DNA from: Ezakiella coagulans
GTDB lineage: Bacteria > Bacillota > Clostridia > Tissierellales > Peptoniphilaceae
Length of the DNA stretch: 64,000 nt
Assembly: GCF_003096635.1 (NCBI RefSeq)
Contig: NZ_QEKV01000002.1
Span: 157,388 to 221,387, forward strand
Reading direction: 5' to 3'
Part shown: one piece after another, positions 36,677 to 45,966 of the stretch
Layout of the letters: each line of letters opens with the position of its first letter
Numbering within the stretch: the stretch's first letter is position 1
The notes under the pieces: model-generated
What the model saw: only the letters and a program-made list of their open reading frames with translations
Databases searched by the model: none
Told to the model about the DNA's origin: nothing
Made by a program: the position numbers and the translations under genes

Positions 36677-37287
36677 TGAAAAAGATAAAAATATATGACT
36701 TTGATAAGACCCTGGTCGACATAGATTCGATCAGGGTTCTTATAAGATTTGCATTAAAAAATGGATATATAAATATTTTCGGGCTCTCGTGGTGGATTAT
36801 AAAGGGCTTTTTTGCTATGCTTTTCACCGGTAGATTTGAAAAATTAAAAAGTGCATTTGTCAGAGTTGTGGAGGCCGTTCCTGACAATGCATTAAAAGAG
36901 TTTTCGAAAGGATTCGTTGAAACGCACGGGTACAAAAATTTGATTGATGAGATCAATGAGGAGGGTTATATCACAATTCTTTGCTCTGCAAGTCTTTATG
37001 GATATATGAAATATGTAAAGGAAATTTTAGGTTTTGATTATCTTATCGCGACGGGTCACTCGGGTGGCAAGGTTATTGGAAACAACAATACAAAAATGAC
37101 CAAGAAAGAAAATTTGGAAAAGCTATTCCAAAAAGAGGGGATTGAAGTTTCTTACGATGAGTCAAAGTCTTACACCGACAGTTATAAAAATGACTTTTGG
37201 ATGTGCAGTTTCACAAAGAATAAGTTTGTTGTGAATTCAAAAAAATCTTACCCTGATTTTATAAATATAGAAGGAATGATAAATTGA
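36676..37287 (+). CDS. HAD-IB family phosphatase
   Basis: 203 residues from a GTG overlapping the hpf stop (TAGTG). The N-terminus IKIYDFDKTLVDIDS is the HAD motif I, and ITILCSASLYGYMK carries motif II. The C-terminal KSYTDSYKNDFWM is the motif IV region, with YTDS in place of the more usual GDxxxD. Related to SerB-like or lysophosphatidate-linked phosphatases. Substrate unknown. Confidence 0.8.
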   Translation: MKKIKIYDFDKTLVDIDSIRVLIRFALKNGYINIFGLSWWIIKGFFAMLFTGRFEKLKSAFVRVVEAVPDNALKEFSKGFVETHGYKNLIDEINEEGYITILCSASLYGYMKYVKEILGFDYLIATGHSGGKVIGNNNTKMTKKENLEKLFQKEGIEVSYDESKSYTDSYKNDFWMCSFTKNKFVVNSKKSYPDFINIEGMIN

Positions 37288-37312
37288 GTTCTTTAATTTA
37301 ATATGATATAAT
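37284..37312 (+). promoter_or_regulatory. Promoter of the LCP gene
   Basis: TTGAGT (37284-37289), 17 bp, TATAAT (37307-37312). Confidence 0.7.
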
Positions 37313-37345
37313 AAAGAAAGTATAGTTATGAAATGGAGTTACGAA

Positions 37346-38335
37346 ATGAAAAAGTTTAAAGTAGCATTTATAACTGCTTTTTTTGCATTTACGGCATTTT
37401 ATATTTTCGCAGTTGTTAAAAATGCACATAATCCGTTTGCAAAATATATCGGTGTCGAATCAGAAAAGGAAAAGACGACAGATGAAGATATAAATGGCTC
37501 ACAAGAAAAAGAAATCGACCTCGAAAAGATGAAAAAACCGAAAGAGGAGTTTAAAGGCGAGATTACTTTTGTCGTGATGGGAATTGACGGCATGGACCTC
37601 ACAACTGAGGAGGCAAAGCATCAAAGAACCGACACGATGATTTTGACGAGAATAAATTTTGACACGGGTGAAGTGAGAATGCTCAATTTGCCGCGTGATA
37701 CACAATATAAATTTCCAAACGGCAACTATGTAAAGCTAAACGCCGGTCATGCGACGGGTGGAAGCGAGCTTGCATTGAAATATATAAACAATCTTACCGG
37801 ACTTCAAGTTGATAAATATGCCAAAGTTGACTATATGGCTGTGAAGAATCTTGTTGATTCAATAGGCGGAGTAGAGTTTGAGATTCCTTTCAGAATGAAA
37901 TATCTCGATACAACAAAAGGTAAGGAACTCTCGATTGATTTCAAACCTGGGCTTCAAACTATAAACGGACAACAAGCGATTGAGTTTTTAAGATGGAGAA
38001 AAAATTCGCCGGGCATTCCGATGCCGACGGATGGCTCAGATATTTCGAGAATTGAGCATCAACAACAGTTTATAAAGGCGGTTATAAGTCAAGCACTAAG
38101 CTTTAAAAATGTTTTCAAACTCCCGAAAATTTTGAGAGTTGTGCTTCCGAATGTGGAGACAAACATTCCGATTGAAACAATCTTAAAGATGGCAACATCT
38201 GCGGGGAAAATAGATACTGAAAATATAAAGACAATGACTCTTCCGGGCCATGCAGAAAATGATGCCGAAGGGATAAGTTATTGGATTATGAACAAGGCTG
38301 AAGCCGATAATTTGATTAACGAGAATTTCAGATAA
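37346..38335 (+). CDS. LytR-CpsA-Psr (LCP) family cell-wall glycopolymer ligase
   Basis: 329 residues from the second ATG, which has a GGAG site seven bases upstream; the ATG at 37328 has none. One N-terminal membrane helix, a charged linker, then the LCP domain: MILTRINFDTGEVRMLNLPRD contains the conserved RD, and GGSELALKYINNLTG the next motif. LCP enzymes attach teichoic acid or capsule polymers to peptidoglycan outside the cell. Confidence 0.9.
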   Translation: MKKFKVAFITAFFAFTAFYIFAVVKNAHNPFAKYIGVESEKEKTTDEDINGSQEKEIDLEKMKKPKEEFKGEITFVVMGIDGMDLTTEEAKHQRTDTMILTRINFDTGEVRMLNLPRDTQYKFPNGNYVKLNAGHATGGSELALKYINNLTGLQVDKYAKVDYMAVKNLVDSIGGVEFEIPFRMKYLDTTKGKELSIDFKPGLQTINGQQAIEFLRWRKNSPGIPMPTDGSDISRIEHQQQFIKAVISQALSFKNVFKLPKILRVVLPNVETNIPIETILKMATSAGKIDTENIKTMTLPGHAENDAEGISYWIMNKAEADNLINENFR

Positions 38336-38377
38336 GACTGGACGAAAGTTTGGTCTTTTCCTATTTTTGGAGGAAAA

Positions 38378-38962
38378 ATGAAAATAGATGTTACAAATAT
38401 CACGCTCGAAACAAAGAGACTTATATTAAGAGCGTTTCAAATTGAAGACTTAGAGAATTTTTTCGATTATGCAAGAGTGCCGGGAGTCGGTGAAGCAGCG
38501 GGTTGGATTCATCACAACTCAATTGAGGATACGAAAAAAGTTGCGGAAATGTTTATAAAAGAGAAGAACATCTTTTCGCTTGTAGACAAAGATACGGGAA
38601 AAATGATTGGTACACTTGGTCTTCACGAGCCTGATGGAAAAATGCCGGAGCTTGTTTATGAAAAATTTAAAAAGAAAAACATTGTCGAGCTTGGGTTTGT
38701 GCTCTCAAATGAATATTGGGGCAAAGGTTTGATGCCTGAAGCAGTGAGTGCAGTTCTTAAATATCTTTTTGAAAATACTGACGCGGAGTTTGTTATGGCG
38801 GGGTATTTTGTAAACAATGAGCGTTCGATGAGAACTCAAGAAAAAGTCGGGATGAAAAAGTTTGCCGAAGGAATAGGCAAGGACGCAGACAAAAAGGACA
38901 TTGGAATTTGTTTTACAGGTATAACAAAGGAGAAATATTTTGATAGAATTACCAACAGATGA
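38378..38962 (+). CDS. GNAT family N-acetyltransferase, RimJ/RimL type
   Basis: 194 residues. N-terminal LETKRLILRAFQIEDLENFF and the acetyl-CoA loop YWGKGLMPEA are typical of RimJ/RimL-like enzymes. Ribosome binding site GGAGG. It shares GVGEAAGW near residue 40 with the next gene, which it overlaps by 23 bases; the two look like an old tandem duplication. Substrate unknown. Confidence 0.85.
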   Translation: MKIDVTNITLETKRLILRAFQIEDLENFFDYARVPGVGEAAGWIHHNSIEDTKKVAEMFIKEKNIFSLVDKDTGKMIGTLGLHEPDGKMPELVYEKFKKKNIVELGFVLSNEYWGKGLMPEAVSAVLKYLFENTDAEFVMAGYFVNNERSMRTQEKVGMKKFAEGIGKDADKKDIGICFTGITKEKYFDRITNR

Positions 38963-39461
38963 GATACAATCACAAAGGATAATTTTGAGGAAATGGATTG
39001 ATTCAGATCTTGAAGCACTTTATGAATTTGGCAAAGTCGAAGGAGTTGGCGAAGCGGCGGGATGGCACCACTTTTTGTCAGAGAATGACGCCCGAGATTT
39101 TCTTGAAATGTTTAAGAAATTAAACACCGTTTTTTGTATATACCACAAGGATGATGAAAAGGCGATAGGAACACTTGACTTTATTGTGGATAAAGATTAC
39201 ACCGACGGCAAAACCATGTGCATCGGCTATTCTCTTTCAAAGGCCTATTGGGGACAAGGCATAATGAAGGAAGCGATTGAAGCGGCAATTCCGTTTTTTA
39301 AATCCGAAAACATGTTGAGGCTTTCCGCAAATGTGTACTCGACGAACAACAATTCAATTCGGCTTCTCAATAAACTTGATTTTGAATTTATGTATGAGTT
39401 CGAAGACAAAGACGCCCATGGCAGACCTATTGTCGCGAACAAATATGTGAAGGAGATTTGA
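38940..39461 (+). CDS. GNAT family N-acetyltransferase, RimJ/RimL type
   Basis: 173 residues from a TTG start, supported by AAAGGAG seven bases upstream. SQRIILRKWIDSDLEALY and YWGQGIMKEA match the preceding paralogue. Coupled to it by overlap. Followed by a bidirectional terminator. Confidence 0.82.
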   Translation: MIELPTDEIQSQRIILRKWIDSDLEALYEFGKVEGVGEAAGWHHFLSENDARDFLEMFKKLNTVFCIYHKDDEKAIGTLDFIVDKDYTDGKTMCIGYSLSKAYWGQGIMKEAIEAAIPFFKSENMLRLSANVYSTNNNSIRLLNKLDFEFMYEFEDKDAHGRPIVANKYVKEI

Positions 39462-39472
39462 TTCTAAAAAAA

Positions 39473-39509
39473 TAAACTCGGCTGTGTTTTATTCACAGAC
39501 CGAGTTTTT
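39473..39509. terminator. Bidirectional terminator
   Basis: Stem aaactcggctgtg / cacag-a-ccgagttt with one bulged base; A-run to the left and T-run to the right. Between convergent genes. Confidence 0.85.
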
Positions 39510-39515
39510 GTGTGT

Positions 39516-40898
39516 CTATTTTGCGGAAACTTTTCTTATTTCCTTATCAAGTTTTTTCCATTCGTCGAATTTTTTTACTACAGTTCCCGATAGAAGTACA
39601 ACGCCGATCCAGTTCGGGATGACCATGAGTGCGTTAAAGAAGTCGCTGAACATCCAAACTGTGTCTACCGGAATTATTGTTCCGAGAACTATTGCAACGA
39701 GAACTAGAATTCTGTAAGGGGTGAGTGCTTTTTTTCCAAATAGGTAAGCGATGTTACTTTCGCCGAAGTAGTACCAACCGACGATTGTAGTGAATGCAAA
39801 GAATACTAGAGAAATTGCAAGGAACATGAGACCTGCGTTTCCGAATGCAATTTCAAATCCTTTTTGTGTTACTGCAACTGTTTGAAGATCGAGTCCGGCT
39901 GAAATATTGTGTGCGTTTGTTACTAGAATGACAAGAGCTGTGAGTGTACATATTACGAGTGTATCAACAACTACACCTGCCATAGCTACGAGACCTTGAT
40001 TAACCGGGTGTGGAACTTCAGCAACTGCGTGAGCGTGCGGAGTTGAACCCATTCCGGCTTCGTTGGAGAAAAGTCCCCTTTGGAGGCCAAGTCTAATTGC
40101 TTTTTTCATTGACACACCGACAAGTCCGCCGAGGACTGCTTCACTTGAAAATGCTGCAGTAAATATTCCCTTGAATACAGGAATGATTTGGTCATGGAAT
40201 TTAAATAGAATGACAAATCCACCGATGATGTATATTAGAGCCATAATCGGAACAACAAGTTCAGCAAATTTTGAAATTCTTGAAATACCGCCAATGACTA
40301 TCATTCCAACTAAAACTGCAAGAACAAGTCCTGTAATTACCGGAGTAATACCGAAACCGTTTTTAAGTGAAAGTGAAATTGAGTTTGATTGGACCATGTT
40401 TCCGACTAGTCCCAAAGCTATAATGATGAAAATCGAGAAGAGTACTGCCAAAACTTTTCCAAATTTTTTATTTTTTAAACCGTGTGTGAGATAGTAAGCA
40501 GGACCACCATAGACAGTGTCATCTTTCTTTTCTCTGTAAGTTTGAGCAAGTACAGCTTCGGCGAATATTGTGCTCATGCCAAGGATTCCTGAAACCCACA
40601 TCCAAAATACTGCACCCGGTCCGCCGACCATAATAGCCCCTGCAACTCCACCGATGTTACCGGTTCCGACTTGTGCTGCAATTGCCGTTGCAAGTGCTTG
40701 GAATGCACTGACTCCGGAGTCGCCTTTTTTATCTTTCTTAGTAAAAACTCCACCGAAAGCTTCTTTAATAGCTCTCCCTAATTTTGTTACTTGTGGAAAA
40801 CCAAGTCTAATGGTGTAGAGAATACCGACCCCGAGAAGCATATACGCTATAAGGTTATCCCAAAGATAACTTGTTAGTTTTTGAATAATATCTATCAT
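39516..40898 (-). CDS. AGCS family sodium:alanine/glycine symporter (copy 1)
   Basis: 460 residues, about 11 helices. GTGNIGGVAGAIMVGGPGAVFWMW and GLFSNEAGMGSTPHAHA are the AGCS signatures. Imports alanine or glycine with Na+. RBS GGAGG on the minus strand. Third in order of transcription of a tandem set of three paralogues (with 41048 and 42438); nearer to the third (42438) gene in motif detail (both have GSTPHAHAVA). Confidence 0.92.
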   Translation of the reverse strand: MIDIIQKLTSYLWDNLIAYMLLGVGILYTIRLGFPQVTKLGRAIKEAFGGVFTKKDKKGDSGVSAFQALATAIAAQVGTGNIGGVAGAIMVGGPGAVFWMWVSGILGMSTIFAEAVLAQTYREKKDDTVYGGPAYYLTHGLKNKKFGKVLAVLFSIFIIIALGLVGNMVQSNSISLSLKNGFGITPVITGLVLAVLVGMIVIGGISRISKFAELVVPIMALIYIIGGFVILFKFHDQIIPVFKGIFTAAFSSEAVLGGLVGVSMKKAIRLGLQRGLFSNEAGMGSTPHAHAVAEVPHPVNQGLVAMAGVVVDTLVICTLTALVILVTNAHNISAGLDLQTVAVTQKGFEIAFGNAGLMFLAISLVFFAFTTIVGWYYFGESNIAYLFGKKALTPYRILVLVAIVLGTIIPVDTVWMFSDFFNALMVIPNWIGVVLLSGTVVKKFDEWKKLDKEIRKVSAK

Positions 40899-41023
40899 AC
40901 CTAACCTCCATAAAGTATGCGAATTTTTTATGTGCTAGCCACCTCGATGCTAACACGCTAAAGTAAAGAATACTTTGTTATACCTATACAGAATTTTTAT
41001 TCATAAATTATGTACAGGAGATA

Positions 41024-41046
41024 GATTGGGAGGATATCTCCCAATC
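41024..41046 (-). terminator. Hairpin after AGCS copy 2
   Basis: Perfect 9-bp arms gattgggag / ctcccaatc with a 5-base loop. No T-run on the minus strand, so it may be a weak terminator or an mRNA-stabilising stem between the two genes. Confidence 0.45.
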
Positions 41047-41047
41047 A

Positions 41048-42403
41048 TTATTTAAGCTCTAAGCTTTTCCATTCTTTATATTTATTAACAACTATGTTTG
41101 ACATTAGCATTATTCCAATCCAGTTCGGAATAACCATGAGTGCGTTTAGAAGATCACTCATTGTCCAAATTGAGTTAAAGTGTGTGACAGTTCCGAATAT
41201 TACTGCAAGAACAACTAAAATTTTATATGGAATAACTGCTTTTTTGCCGAATAGATAAACTATGTTACTTTCGCCGTAGTAGTACCAACCGATCATTGTT
41301 GTATATGCGAAGAAGAGAAGGAGTATTCCTAAGAATGCCGTTCCCGTTTCGCCGAGTGCAAGTTCAAATCCTTTTTGTGTTACGGTAATCGGGTTCATAG
41401 TTGTATCAAGTGCAGTGTGTGCATTTGTTACAAGTATTATAAGTGCAGTGATTGTAGAAATTATTATTGTGTCGATAACAACGCTAACCATTGCAACAAG
41501 CCCTTGTTTTACAGGGTGGTCAACTTCAGCAATTGCGTTTGCTTGTGGTGTTGCACCCATACCTGCTTCATTTGAGAAAAGACCCTTTTGAATTCCAAGT
41601 CTAACAGCTTCTTTGACGCTTATACCGATTGCACCACCGAGTGCTGCTTTTGCGGAAAATGCGGATGTGAAAATAGATTTTAATGCAGGAATAATTTCAT
41701 TGCTTAATTTTGCAAGAATAACTACACCGACTCCAATGTAAATTAGAATCATTACCGGAACTATAAGTTCGGCAACTTTAGAAATTCTCTTTATTCCGCC
41801 GGCAATGATTATTGCCACGAGCGCTGCAAGGACTATACCGGTTAGAATAGGTTTTATACCGAAGCCTTCACTCATAGATGTAGAAATAGAGTTCGATTGA
41901 ACCATATTTCCGACAATGCCGAGTGAAATTACAATTAGTACTGCAAATATTGAAGCGAGAATTTTTCCAAACTTTTTATTTTTCATACCTTTTGAAAGAT
42001 AATAGGCAGGGCCCCCGTAAACTTCGTCGCCTTTCTTTTCTCTGTAAGTTTGAGCAAGTACAGCTTCGGCGAAAATTGTTCCCATACCGAGAATTCCTGA
42101 AATCCACATCCAAAAGATTGCACCCGGTCCTCCGACCATTATTGCACTTGCGATACCGCTTATATTACCGGTTCCGATTTGAGCAGCGAGTGAAACTGCA
42201 AGTGCTTGAAACGATGAAACGTGATCTTTTTCACGTCCGTCTTTTAAGAATATGTTTTTAAATGCTTCTTTAAATCCTTTTCCCAATTTTGTGAATTGAG
42301 GACATCCTAATTTCACAGTGTAAAAAAGCCCTACGATTAGAAGTAGATAAACTACCATGTTGTCCCATAAAAAGTTTGAAATAGTTTTTATTGTATCTAT
42401 CAT
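41048..42403 (-). CDS. AGCS family sodium:alanine/glycine symporter (copy 2)
   Basis: 451 residues with the same fold and signatures, but more diverged: GLFSNEAGMGATPQANAIAEV replaces the GSTPHAHA found in the other two. This change lies in the substrate/Na+ region, so it may prefer another amino acid. Ribosome binding site GGAGG. Only 34 bases downstream of copy 3, so cotranscribed. Confidence 0.92.
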   Translation of the reverse strand: MIDTIKTISNFLWDNMVVYLLLIVGLFYTVKLGCPQFTKLGKGFKEAFKNIFLKDGREKDHVSSFQALAVSLAAQIGTGNISGIASAIMVGGPGAIFWMWISGILGMGTIFAEAVLAQTYREKKGDEVYGGPAYYLSKGMKNKKFGKILASIFAVLIVISLGIVGNMVQSNSISTSMSEGFGIKPILTGIVLAALVAIIIAGGIKRISKVAELIVPVMILIYIGVGVVILAKLSNEIIPALKSIFTSAFSAKAALGGAIGISVKEAVRLGIQKGLFSNEAGMGATPQANAIAEVDHPVKQGLVAMVSVVIDTIIISTITALIILVTNAHTALDTTMNPITVTQKGFELALGETGTAFLGILLLFFAYTTMIGWYYYGESNIVYLFGKKAVIPYKILVVLAVIFGTVTHFNSIWTMSDLLNALMVIPNWIGIMLMSNIVVNKYKEWKSLELK

Positions 42404-42437
42404 GCCATACCTCCCTAAAATGATAAATCAAATAAAG

Positions 42438-43790
42438 TTAAAGCTTATTTCTCCATTCGTCATATTTTTTGACTACAATTCCCGACAAAGCAACAAGACC
42501 TATAAGGTTCGGAATAACCATCAGTGCATTGAACATGTCGCTGAATAGCCAAACTGTTCCGACAGGAACTATTGTTCCGAGAGTAACAAATAATATTGCA
42601 ACAATTCTATAAATTGGAAGTGTTTTTCTTCCGAATAGATAAACGACATTACTTTCGCCGAAATAGTACCAACCGATAATGGTTGTAAATGCAAAAAATG
42701 CAAGTGCTATTGCAAGGAATATAGTTCCGGCGTGTCCAAATGCGATTTTAAAACCGAGTTGGGTGACCTCGACAGTCTCAAGACCGAGATTCGCCGATTC
42801 TATATGAGCACCTGTAACGAGAATTATAAATGCGGTGAGTGTACAAATGAAGAATGTTCCGATGATAACTCCTGCCATAGCGACAAATCCTTGATTAACA
42901 GGGTGTGGAACATTTGCAACAGCGTGAGCGTGTGGTGTCGAACCCATACCGGCTTCGTTTGAGAAAAGTCCCCTTTGAAGGCCAAGTCTCATTGCTGTTT
43001 TAACTGAAATACCGACCATACCTCCAAGCACAGCTTTGCTCGAGAAAGCGGCGGTAAATATTGCTTTTATAACAGGAATGAATTGAGCGTGGAATTTTAT
43101 TACCACAACTATGCCTGCAAGAATATAAATAACAGCCATAACCGGAACTATTGTTTCTGCAATTTTGGATATTCTTTGAACTCCTCCGAGAACAATGAGA
43201 CCAACAATAACTGCTAGTGCAATTCCCGTTATTATTGGAGCAATTCCAAATCCGTTACTTAGTGAAAGAGAAATTGAATTCGATTGAACCATATTTCCGA
43301 CAAGCCCCAAGGCAATAATTATAAATATTGAAAAAAGTGTTGCTAATATTTTTCCTATCTTTTTATTCTTAAGCCCGTTTGAAAGATAGTATGCAGGTCC
43401 GCCATATTGTTCGCCGTTTCTTTCTTCTCTATAGACCTGTGCAAGCACTGCTTCAGCAAAAATTGTGCTCATACCGAGAAGTCCGGAAATCCACATCCAG
43501 AAAACTGCTCCGGGACCACCCATCATTATTGCACTTGCCACACCGCCGATGTTTCCGGTTCCAACTTGTGAAGCAACTGCCGTTGCCAAAGCTTGAAATG
43601 AACTAACTTCGCCTTCTTTCTTCTCGCCTTTTTTAAAAAGATCTCCGAACGCTTCCTTAAAAATACTTGGTAAGCGTAGGATTTGAGGCAGTCCAAGTCT
43701 GATGGTGTATAGTATTCCTACTGCAATAAGCATATAAGCAATCATGTTGTCCCATAAAAATGTAGTAAACTTTTCTATTATACCTATCAT
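42438..43790 (-). CDS. AGCS family sodium:alanine/glycine symporter (copy 3)
   Basis: 450 residues, first transcribed of the three. Signatures GTGNIGGVASAIMMGGPG and NEAGMGSTPHAHAVANV. RBS GGAGG with a near-consensus promoter upstream. Probably a Na+-coupled amino acid importer feeding fermentation. Confidence 0.92.
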   Translation of the reverse strand: MIGIIEKFTTFLWDNMIAYMLIAVGILYTIRLGLPQILRLPSIFKEAFGDLFKKGEKKEGEVSSFQALATAVASQVGTGNIGGVASAIMMGGPGAVFWMWISGLLGMSTIFAEAVLAQVYREERNGEQYGGPAYYLSNGLKNKKIGKILATLFSIFIIIALGLVGNMVQSNSISLSLSNGFGIAPIITGIALAVIVGLIVLGGVQRISKIAETIVPVMAVIYILAGIVVVIKFHAQFIPVIKAIFTAAFSSKAVLGGMVGISVKTAMRLGLQRGLFSNEAGMGSTPHAHAVANVPHPVNQGFVAMAGVIIGTFFICTLTAFIILVTGAHIESANLGLETVEVTQLGFKIAFGHAGTIFLAIALAFFAFTTIIGWYYFGESNVVYLFGRKTLPIYRIVAILFVTLGTIVPVGTVWLFSDMFNALMVIPNLIGLVALSGIVVKKYDEWRNKL

Positions 43791-43812
43791 ATAAACCTCC
43801 TTGATATTATAA

Positions 43813-43841
43813 ATTATAACATATTTTATTTCTTGTGTAAA
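43813..43841 (-). promoter_or_regulatory. Promoter of the AGCS cluster
   Basis: On the minus strand TTTACA, 17 bp, TATAAT. Confidence 0.8.
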
Positions 43842-43903
43842 CTGTTACTAAAAAACACAATAAATTTATGCCCATTAAATAAAGATAAAGAGGCAAATAA
43901 AAA

Positions 43904-43923
43904 ACCCGACTATATTGTCGGGT
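43904..43923 (-). terminator. Terminator of the PAP2 gene
   Basis: Stem acccgac / gtcgggt, with six T on the minus strand. The stop codon lies inside the hairpin. Confidence 0.8.
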
Positions 43924-44551
43924 CGAAAAGTGTCAAGTCATATTCTCGAAGTTTCGGAATTATTATATTTAAAACGACATAAGCATATAAAATTCCTCCG
44001 ATACAATCAGCGACAATATGTTGCTTGGTGGTCATTGTAGAAAGAATTATAAGTACCATTTGTACTTGGAAGAATTTTCCAATAAAACCTTTGTTATTTG
44101 TGTAATGATATGCTACTACAGCACACGCAACGTGTGACGATGGGAATCCATTGTATGGATTATCCATTTTGTAGGTGAGCATTATTAGTTTTTCATAAAA
44201 GGTTCTTGGGACAATATCTTCTCTAATGCTAACAACGCTCGGAAGTAAAATAAATGTTAAAATACAAAGAGATTTTACTATAAATAGAGCCATTATATAT
44301 TCACGATCGTATTTGTCGTCTTTTAAAAAGTACATTATTAAAAATAGAGTCGGATACCATGAATGATAAATAAGAACGGTCCATGGTACCAATTTTATTT
44401 GATCGTCGAGCCAAAAACTTAAATCTAGCGGATTTACCGGTTCAACATTTGTGAAGCGATACATCATCGCAAGACTGAAAAATAATGCGATTAATATAAA
44501 ATTATTCTTGTGGATTTTTGTCAAGTTGTCTTTGTGAAATAATTGTGTCAA
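43910..44551 (-). CDS. PAP2-superfamily membrane protein (inositol phosphatase/phosphotransferase-like)
   Basis: 213 residues, about six helices. GFPSSHVACAVVAYHY and TTKQHIVADCIGG supply the SxxH and HxxxD catalytic motifs of the PAP2 fold; the leading KxxxxxxRP motif is not clear. Starts at TTG after GAGGGA, overlapping the upstream gene by 50 bases. Probably dephosphorylates or transfers lipid phosphate at the membrane. Confidence 0.8.
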   Translation of the reverse strand: MTQLFHKDNLTKIHKNNFILIALFFSLAMMYRFTNVEPVNPLDLSFWLDDQIKLVPWTVLIYHSWYPTLFLIMYFLKDDKYDREYIMALFIVKSLCILTFILLPSVVSIREDIVPRTFYEKLIMLTYKMDNPYNGFPSSHVACAVVAYHYTNNKGFIGKFFQVQMVLIILSTMTTKQHIVADCIGGILYAYVVLNIIIPKLREYDLTLFDPTI

Positions 44552-45440
44552 AAAATTCCCTCAGCATTTCTAAATAGATTTCCTTTGTTTTGTCATGATA
44601 TAGATCGAAGCGTCCATCTTTTATGATTTTGAGCTCCGCATTTTTTCCCATGCTTGTGTAGAAGTCGACAAGTGCCTCCTGTTTTTTTATTCCTCCGCCG
44701 ACGATGTCTTTTTCTCCAACAACAAAAAGAAGCGGGAGATCGTCAGGAATGTATTTTTGTGCGTTTTCATCCTGAATTTTTTTCTTTGCAAGAAGGATCG
44801 AACGCCACATTGCAACTGTCGGTACACCTTTCATAAACGGATTTTTATTCATCTTATCTTCCTCATATAAATCTGAAGTCATATATGAGAACATAGAATT
44901 CTTTATAAACGGCTTGTTCAAATCTTTCAAAGCTTTATCTTTTATTGCTTCGGAGCGATAAGTTTCGCCTTTGTTTGAGATAAGAAAACTTAAAATTTTG
45001 CTGTATATATTATATCTTAAATTCCCAATATATTTTCCTGCCGAAACGAGAACGATACCGTCGGTTTCGTGTCCATATTTAATCGCATAAGTTCTAAGAA
45101 GGTCACTTCCAATACCGTATCCTATGAGAAAGTTCGGTTTGTTTCTTTGACGCAAATAAGAATTAAGAACATGAATATCGTCGGTTGCATTGTTCCATCC
45201 GTTAAATTCCCCTAAATATAACGACTCCGAAGCATTTTCAATCGCCCTTTTGTGGCCTCTTATGTCCATAATCGCGGCAGATGCTCCCATTTTATTTAAA
45301 TCTTCCATAAAATCAAAATATCTGTCGCTGCTGTCAAACAGTCCGTGTACTATTTGAACGGTAAATTTCTCATCGTCAATCCTACTGCAATAGACGGGAA
45401 TCTTGTGACCATCGGTCCCATCCAAAAATAACGTCTCCAT
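44502..45440 (-). CDS. Alpha/beta hydrolase-fold (monoacylglycerol-lipase-like) protein lacking the nucleophile Ser
   Basis: 312 residues. The oxyanion HGLFDSSDRY and the MDIRGHKRA loop match the serine aminopeptidase S33/monoacylglycerol-lipase group. The nucleophile elbow, normally GHSMG, reads GYGIG (residues 107-111), so Gly 109 replaces Ser; S112 is one turn away. Late acid and base: VGEKDIVGGG is present, with no clear His motif (DLYHDKT). Possibly inactive or altered. Overlaps the PAP2 gene, suggesting linked lipid work. Confidence 0.75.
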   Translation of the reverse strand: METLFLDGTDGHKIPVYCSRIDDEKFTVQIVHGLFDSSDRYFDFMEDLNKMGASAAIMDIRGHKRAIENASESLYLGEFNGWNNATDDIHVLNSYLRQRNKPNFLIGYGIGSDLLRTYAIKYGHETDGIVLVSAGKYIGNLRYNIYSKILSFLISNKGETYRSEAIKDKALKDLNKPFIKNSMFSYMTSDLYEEDKMNKNPFMKGVPTVAMWRSILLAKKKIQDENAQKYIPDDLPLLFVVGEKDIVGGGIKKQEALVDFYTSMGKNAELKIIKDGRFDLYHDKTKEIYLEMLREFFDTIISQRQLDKNPQE

Positions 45441-45484
45441 AATATTTAAACATTCTCCTTTATTTTTAACAATATATATATTAT

Positions 45485-45521
45485 AATATAGTATAGAATC
45501 GCTTAATTGTCAACAATGACA
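45485..45521 (-). promoter_or_regulatory. Promoter of the hydrolase/PAP2 operon with overlapping palindrome
   Basis: On the minus strand TTGACA, 17 bp, TATATT. The -35 lies in TGTCA-ACAA-TGACA (45508-45521), an inverted repeat suited to a repressor. Confidence 0.7.
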
Positions 45522-45582
45522 GTTGCAATGCTTATTTTATTAAATTTAGGGTAAAAATAAATAAAGAATGGAGGGTTGAATT

Positions 45583-45963
45583 TTGAGAGACGATTTTTAT
45601 TATGACGGACCTGACGATGAAATTATCGATGAAGACAGAGTTGGAAAAACTCCAAACGATGACGCACTTCTTTCGTTTATATTTGGTGTAGTATCAATTT
45701 TTCTTGTAATATTCATGAGAAGCGGAATACTTGCAATAATTTTTGGTGCAATTGCATGGTCCAAAGGAAGCAAGGCTATGATTGTCGACAGAAAAAATTC
45801 AGTCGCACAAGTTGGAAAAACATTGGGACTTATTGGAATAATATTGGGAACAATATTTTTTGTAACATGCATATCCTGTGTTTCATGCCTCGGATGCAGA
45901 GGATACGGATTTAGACCAATGGATAATATGATGAGAGATTTTAGAGGCAGCTGGAGGTTTTAA
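45583..45963 (+). CDS. Small two-helix membrane protein (DUF4190-like)
   Basis: 126 residues from a TTG start after TGGAGGG. An acidic N-terminus is followed by two helices (about 27-58 and 77-100) with the small-residue pattern ILAIIFGAIAWSKGSKA, which resembles DUF4190 proteins. The C-terminus is Cys-rich (CISCVSCLGC) and basic. Function unknown; located just before lgt. Confidence 0.65.
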   Translation: MRDDFYYDGPDDEIIDEDRVGKTPNDDALLSFIFGVVSIFLVIFMRSGILAIIFGAIAWSKGSKAMIVDRKNSVAQVGKTLGLIGIILGTIFFVTCISCVSCLGCRGYGFRPMDNMMRDFRGSWRF

Positions 45964-45966
45964 GTT

